Source of the DNA: Halioglobus sp.
GTDB taxonomy: Bacteria > Pseudomonadota > Gammaproteobacteria > Pseudomonadales > Halieaceae
Length of the DNA stretch: 64,000 bases
Reading direction: 5' to 3'
Assembly: GCA_028825045.1 (NCBI GenBank)
Contig: JAPKAY010000002.1
Location: 62,001 to 126,000 of the forward strand
The position numbers and the translations under genes were made by a program. Under the pieces are notes generated by a model. It had not been told where the DNA came from. It searched no databases and saw nothing but the letters and a program-made list of their open reading frames with translations. The stretch's first letter is position 1. The number at the start of each line of letters is the position of its first letter. This document shows, piece after piece, positions 60,287 to 64,000 of the stretch.

Positions 60287-61561
60287 CTACGCTAACTTAG
60301 GTGCCTCAGAGAATACCGGCCAATACTCGACAATGCTTCCATCATCATAAACAGCGATATCCCCGAACTGCAAAAAGACAAACTCACTCTGGGTTGGCCG
60401 CAAAAAAATCCAGTCATCAGCCTGCAGGCTGATATTGCGAGAACCGTTCAACATCTCCTGATTTGTGGATCGACCAAAGAGGCCATTATAAACCAGACCG
60501 GGTGGAGACTCAGGCTTTGCCTTCCAGTAACCGCCGTAGGTAAAAAACGTGCGCGCTCGATTGGGGTTCCACGCTGACTGAACTCCCCCCAGATTAATAC
60601 CAGGAATTTCCAGCGAATCGAGCGCTTTAAGAACGGGCGTGCCTATATAGGAGGCAGGCTTATGATCTGCCAGCGTAGGCAAATCGAAGTCTGTGGGCTT
60701 AACCAGACAGGAACCAGTCGCCAGTTCATTGAAAGGAAAATTGCCGTGATCATATAGCTGGTAGGTGGGGCTTCCGCCGGCATTCAGCAGGACATCCTGC
60801 GGCCAGGCATCACCAAGGTATTCTCGCGCCACGTCCACGTAATGCTGATAGAGAACGACGGCCCGGTCACGGTACATTATGGGGTCACCTACCGGCATTT
60901 TTACGACATGTGGCTCGTAACCCATAAACCCGCAGAACTGCAGGTGATCAGACTGCTGCATCCGCTCCAGCATGGTGATGAGTGGCTGATCACTGCTCAC
61001 ACCGCCGCGATGTAAGCCCACATCGAGCTCGATGCAAATCTGCATTTGCTGGCCCAAACTCTCTGCCAGCACATCGTATTGTGCCAGGCGCTCAGGTGTA
61101 TCAACCAACCAGCGCAGCTGGCGCTCTGGCTTGAACTTTCCACCGGCAAACTGTCGATAAAAATTGTGAGCCGCGGTTACTGGCATCGGCTTTCCCAACA
61201 GAATATCGGCCTCAGGCATCACCGCTGCTACCTGATTAACAAACGGCTGATGAAACAGCATGAGGCGATTACTGCCAGAGGCTTGCATAACAGTTTCAAG
61301 CAGCCCCAGGGACGGCAGCGATTTGGCAACAATACGATAGGCGAAGCGATCTGAGATGTGGGACTTCAGTGTGCGAACATTTTCCAACAACTTATTTCGA
61401 TCAACTATTAGTGTCGGCTTTGACTGTCCGGCGCTATCAAGGGCAGTGCCAAGCGAACGAAAATAGGAAGAATGATCCTGGCCTTTGTCGCGTGGGCGCA
61501 ACAGAACACCAAGCCCCAGAGCCCCCGCCATGCCACCCAACAATAATGAACGACGCTTCAT
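60287..61561 (-). CDS. Tat-type exported D-threonine aldolase-like PLP enzyme (DSD1 family)
   Basis: A 424-residue protein starting MKRRSLLLGGMAGALGLG, a twin-arginine-type signal. The mature part is a fold-type III PLP enzyme (alanine racemase N-like): the Schiff-base Lys is in FAYRIVAKSLPS near 73-84, ELDVGLHRGGV near 180-190, and the C-terminal metal-binding-like region with NEL and D-rich segments. Relatives are D-threonine aldolase and D-serine dehydratase (DSD1). Like the aminotransferase at 24904 it appears to be exported, unusual for PLP enzymes. Operon with the oxidase and cytochrome genes upstream (20 bases). Confidence 0.8.
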   Translation of the reverse strand: MKRRSLLLGGMAGALGLGVLLRPRDKGQDHSSYFRSLGTALDSAGQSKPTLIVDRNKLLENVRTLKSHISDRFAYRIVAKSLPSLGLLETVMQASGSNRLMLFHQPFVNQVAAVMPEADILLGKPMPVTAAHNFYRQFAGGKFKPERQLRWLVDTPERLAQYDVLAESLGQQMQICIELDVGLHRGGVSSDQPLITMLERMQQSDHLQFCGFMGYEPHVVKMPVGDPIMYRDRAVVLYQHYVDVAREYLGDAWPQDVLLNAGGSPTYQLYDHGNFPFNELATGSCLVKPTDFDLPTLADHKPASYIGTPVLKALDSLEIPGINLGGVQSAWNPNRARTFFTYGGYWKAKPESPPGLVYNGLFGRSTNQEMLNGSRNISLQADDWIFLRPTQSEFVFLQFGDIAVYDDGSIVEYWPVFSEAPKLA

Positions 61562-61581
61562 CCTATGCCTCTTTTAACACG

Positions 61582-62955
61582 CTAGCCAAACAGCTCGGTC
61601 AGATAGGGATTCAGGAATTTTCCCTGGGGATCGAACTCTCTACGCACCCGAGAAAAATCGTCCCATCGCGGGTACAGTTTACGAAAGTCTGAGCGCCCCA
61701 GTGTATTGAGCTTACCCCAGTGCGGACGACCGTGATATTTACGCAGAATCGGTTCGATGGTTTTGAAGTAAGGTGCAAAATCTTCTTCAAAATAACGGTG
61801 CACCGCTATGGAGCATGTATCACGCTGGTAGAATGGGCTCAACCAGATATCGTCGGCTTTGACATAGCGGACCTCGATGGGAAAGAACACCTCATGATGC
61901 TGTGATTCAAGCGTGGCACGAATTTCCCGTAGCGCAGGCAAGCCCAATTCACGCGGTAAATGATATTCCATTTCGTTGAAGCGCACATTGCGCTCACTCG
62001 CGTAGTTCTTCCAGGAACCTTCCACAGTGACTTCATCGCTAAGACTGTTGACCACACCACTGAGTATCAGTTCGCGCAGACCCGGTGACCACTGAAGCCA
62101 GTCTCGCAGCATTTTCAGGTCCTCAACCGAGTCGTTGGTATCGAGCTTTTCGGTGGAACCCACCGCTTCATCGGTCAGATCATGGACGTCGGTGAAGCCC
62201 ATACCGGAAAAGGGAATATAGTAGAACTCGAAATTCCTGTGCTGATCAGCCATGTCATCAGCGATGTCGAGAATCTCGTCGAAACTGCGCCAGACAGTTT
62301 CCCGTCTTAATCGATAAGGCGCAACATTCTGCAGTTTTACCTGCGTGGCAACGCCCAGCGTGCCCAGAGATACGCGCGCTGCCTGGAATAACTCCGCATT
62401 GGTATTAGCATCGCATTCCACCACTTCGCCACGGCCATCGACCAGTTGTAGCCCCTCGATAAACGTCGACATGCAGCCTATTGTCGCGCCCGTCCCGTGA
62501 GTAGCAGTGGCAAAACAACCCGCCAGCGTCTGTTCATCAATATCCGGCATGTTTACCAGCGCCTGCCCCGCGTCTTCCAGCGGCTGGCCAATATCGCCAA
62601 GACGACTCCCTGCCCACAGTTTAGCCTGCAGTGTTTGGGGGTCATGGCTTATCAGGCCACTCAGTCGTGAGAGGGACACTATGGTGCCGTCGGTGGGTAC
62701 CAGTGGAGTAAATGAATGCCCCGCACCGACCGGGCGAATAACACCCTTTGCATTGGCTATCAACGCCTGCAACTCCTCCACCGACGCCGGCGCCACTCGC
62801 GCCGTCGGCAGACATTGCTGCGAGCCTGACCAGTTGCGCCAGGGAAGGCGGCGTTTCTGTGTTGCGCCTTCTGCGGCAAGAGTTCGCATAGCACCACTTT
62901 GGGCAGCCAGGGCAGTCGCTACTAAGGCACTGAGTACACTCCGACGTCGCAACAC
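61582..62955 (-). CDS. Tat-exported sugar-lactone oxidase-like flavoprotein (ALO/GULO type)
   Basis: 457 residues from GTG 62955, with GGAG at 8 bases overlapping the previous stop. N-terminus MLRRRSVLSALVATALAA is a twin-arginine signal. Seen: VGAGHSFTPLVPTDGTIVS near 76-94 (FAD loop of the PCMH fold), ATATHGTGATIG near 148-159, and the C-terminal ALO domain with RPHWGKLN near 423-430 (conserved HWGK). Eukaryotic relatives make ascorbate-type lactones; bacterial ones are often dehydrogenases. The cytochrome c gene lies 5 bases upstream, a natural electron acceptor. Substrate unknown. Confidence 0.85.
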   Translation of the reverse strand: MLRRRSVLSALVATALAAQSGAMRTLAAEGATQKRRLPWRNWSGSQQCLPTARVAPASVEELQALIANAKGVIRPVGAGHSFTPLVPTDGTIVSLSRLSGLISHDPQTLQAKLWAGSRLGDIGQPLEDAGQALVNMPDIDEQTLAGCFATATHGTGATIGCMSTFIEGLQLVDGRGEVVECDANTNAELFQAARVSLGTLGVATQVKLQNVAPYRLRRETVWRSFDEILDIADDMADQHRNFEFYYIPFSGMGFTDVHDLTDEAVGSTEKLDTNDSVEDLKMLRDWLQWSPGLRELILSGVVNSLSDEVTVEGSWKNYASERNVRFNEMEYHLPRELGLPALREIRATLESQHHEVFFPIEVRYVKADDIWLSPFYQRDTCSIAVHRYFEEDFAPYFKTIEPILRKYHGRPHWGKLNTLGRSDFRKLYPRWDDFSRVRREFDPQGKFLNPYLTELFG

Positions 62956-62960
62956 AGCAA

Positions 62961-63320
62961 CTACTCCGGTGCAGCCATAAAATTTATCAACGCTTCGAAC
63001 TGATCAACATCGCAGTCCATACACAAACCAAGGGGAGGCATACCACCGTATCCATTCACAACATTGTCTACCAATACAGTCATGCCCTTATCCATAATCG
63101 GCGCCCACGCCAGCGCATCGCCAGTCAATGGAGCCCCCGTAGTCACTACCGTATGACAGCTGCGGCAGCTGCGATTATAGACGTTGGCAAGATCGGTATT
63201 GGCCGGCACCAATTGTCTGCTCTGGACCATACTGATGCCCGCCGGCCCCGATGCCCGTTCATCACAGCCACACAATGCAATAACGAAGAGCGCGAGAAAA
63301 AATTTTATAGTAGTCATCAT
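62961..63320 (-). CDS. Cytochrome c lipoprotein (c5-like)
   Basis: A 119-residue periplasmic lipoprotein: signal peptide ending ALCGC (lipid Cys19), a single haem motif CRSCH near 52-56, Met candidates in GGMPP near 93-95, and a CMDC pair near 100-103 as found in cytochrome c5-type proteins. It follows the HAD gene by 32 bases and precedes the lactone-oxidase-like gene by 5 bases. Probably transfers electrons from that flavoprotein to the respiratory chain, which is inference from gene order. Confidence 0.85.
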   Translation of the reverse strand: MMTTIKFFLALFVIALCGCDERASGPAGISMVQSRQLVPANTDLANVYNRSCRSCHTVVTTGAPLTGDALAWAPIMDKGMTVLVDNVVNGYGGMPPLGLCMDCDVDQFEALINFMAAPE

Positions 63321-63352
63321 TCAGTTTCCAGATTCATTGAATAAAGGTGCCA

Positions 63353-64000
63353 TCACTGCTGCGACAATAATTCATCCAGTTGACTGATGGTAGCCAAAAC
63401 ATCCGTACCCACCGTAATTCCTCGCCAGCCTAAACCCCGCGCCACATCCACATTGGCTTGATAGTCATCGAGAAAAACAATGTGTTCCGGCGCGACATCT
63501 GGAAGATGTTCCAACGCAATCTGGAAAATTCGAGGATCGGGTTTGCGCACACCGACACTGCTCGAGTCGACCACGAAATCAAACAGTTCGTCGACAGGAA
63601 TCAATCCGCGCCAACCCTCTCCAAATTCCATAACGTTATTCGTAATGATTCCGGTTTTATAGCCCTCTCCCTTGATAGATCGCACCTTGTCTACCAGGGG
63701 ACGCTTACTATCCGCCCCGGCGTTATTACCCGCCATTTTTGCGAACAGCTCGTAGATATCAACACGCAGCTTTCGTTCCAAGCTCAAATTAAGAATCTCA
63801 TCGCGGGCATTTTCAAGGCTAATCTCACCCCGCTCAAGGCGGTGCCAGGGATGATCGCCGTCGTGCTCGTACGACCCGAACACAAGGCGAGTAACCTCAC
63901 CGGCGTCAATACCCAACTCGTCCCCAAAAGCCATGACGGCATGAAAGGGAGAATCCGTAAAGACACCTCCAAAATCAAACAGAATGGCTTCGATTTTTTC
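63353..64000 (-). CDS. HAD-family hydrolase (N-terminus cut by window edge)
   Basis: The frame is open to the right edge, so the start is missing; 215 residues are visible. Seen: nucleophile motif FDFGGVFTD near residues 8-16, motif II GIITNN, motif III Lys in VGVRKPDPRIF, and motif IV IVFLDDYQANVDVARGLGW. This is a HAD-IA, haloacid-dehalogenase/epoxide-hydrolase-N-type phosphatase. It heads the visible part of the leftward run with the cytochrome c and lactone oxidase-like genes (32-base gap). Substrate unknown. Confidence 0.9.
   Translation of the reverse strand, partial: EKIEAILFDFGGVFTDSPFHAVMAFGDELGIDAGEVTRLVFGSYEHDGDHPWHRLERGEISLENARDEILNLSLERKLRVDIYELFAKMAGNNAGADSKRPLVDKVRSIKGEGYKTGIITNNVMEFGEGWRGLIPVDELFDFVVDSSSVGVRKPDPRIFQIALEHLPDVAPEHIVFLDDYQANVDVARGLGWRGITVGTDVLATISQLDELLSQQ

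Overview
The window looks like a chromosomal stretch of a free-living, probably marine gammaproteobacterium, perhaps of the Cellvibrionales/Halieaceae type. The evidence is moderate GC, a YaiL-type DUF2058 protein, a YbcJ-type S4 protein, an RND efflux operon, DinB, and many exported FAD, cytochrome c and PLP enzymes and lipoproteins. This taxonomic guess is inference. There is no phage module, insertion sequence, CRISPR array or rRNA. There is one tRNA gene.

Layout. 1-4405: ergothioneine operon (egtB cut by the left edge, egtD, an MFS carrier, an exported esterase). 4487-6491: tRNA with CAT anticodon (probably Ile2), coiled-coil protein, VOC protein, S4 protein, four-helix membrane protein. 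6666-12582: RND tripartite efflux operon behind a promoter with a dyad. 12799-18531: haem-binding lipoprotein with a possible copper monooxygenase-like part, beta-propeller lipoprotein, carboxylesterase. 18551-22125: DUF2058 protein, zinc-ribbon protein, SRPBCC protein, then a thioredoxin-fusion gene translationally coupled to a UGSC-family selenoprotein whose in-frame TGA would normally be read as a stop. 22324-27084: orphan TAXI binding protein, MpaB-family oxygenase, Tat-exported class V aminotransferase, DCC thiol protein, membrane protein. 27152-31060: divergent nuclease-fold lipoproteins, one a SurE-nuclease fusion. 31496-36301: AGPS-like oxidase, GlpD and FGGY kinase operon. 36993-46661: lipoproteins, D-aminoacylase, STAS-like protein, DJ-1/PfpI protein, divergent pyrophosphatase, CehA-type lipoprotein, cytochrome c-sugar dehydrogenase fusion. 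46708-51559: pseudogene scrap, retropepsin-like protease, MaoC-like protein, dinB and small membrane proteins. 51864-58926: aldehyde dehydrogenase, DapB-like dehydrogenase, lytic transglycosylase, a broken pentameric ligand-gated channel gene, glycine-zipper protein, SRPBCC protein and nitroreductase. 59083-64000: operon running leftward of HAD phosphatase (cut by the right edge), cytochrome c lipoprotein, Tat-exported lactone oxidase-like flavoprotein, Tat-exported D-threonine aldolase-like protein, NTF2-like protein and GST.

Themes. The most notable item is the Sec-encoding UGSC gene and its partner at 20168-22125. This family is known from marine metagenomes but its function is not established. 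Two further themes are an unusually large envelope-exported set (about ten lipobox proteins, three Tat-type precursors) and visible gene decay (channel gene with two lesions, a collapsed DJ-1/PfpI relic, two unexplained degraded stretches). Gene calls rest on reading motifs by eye; no database search was run.
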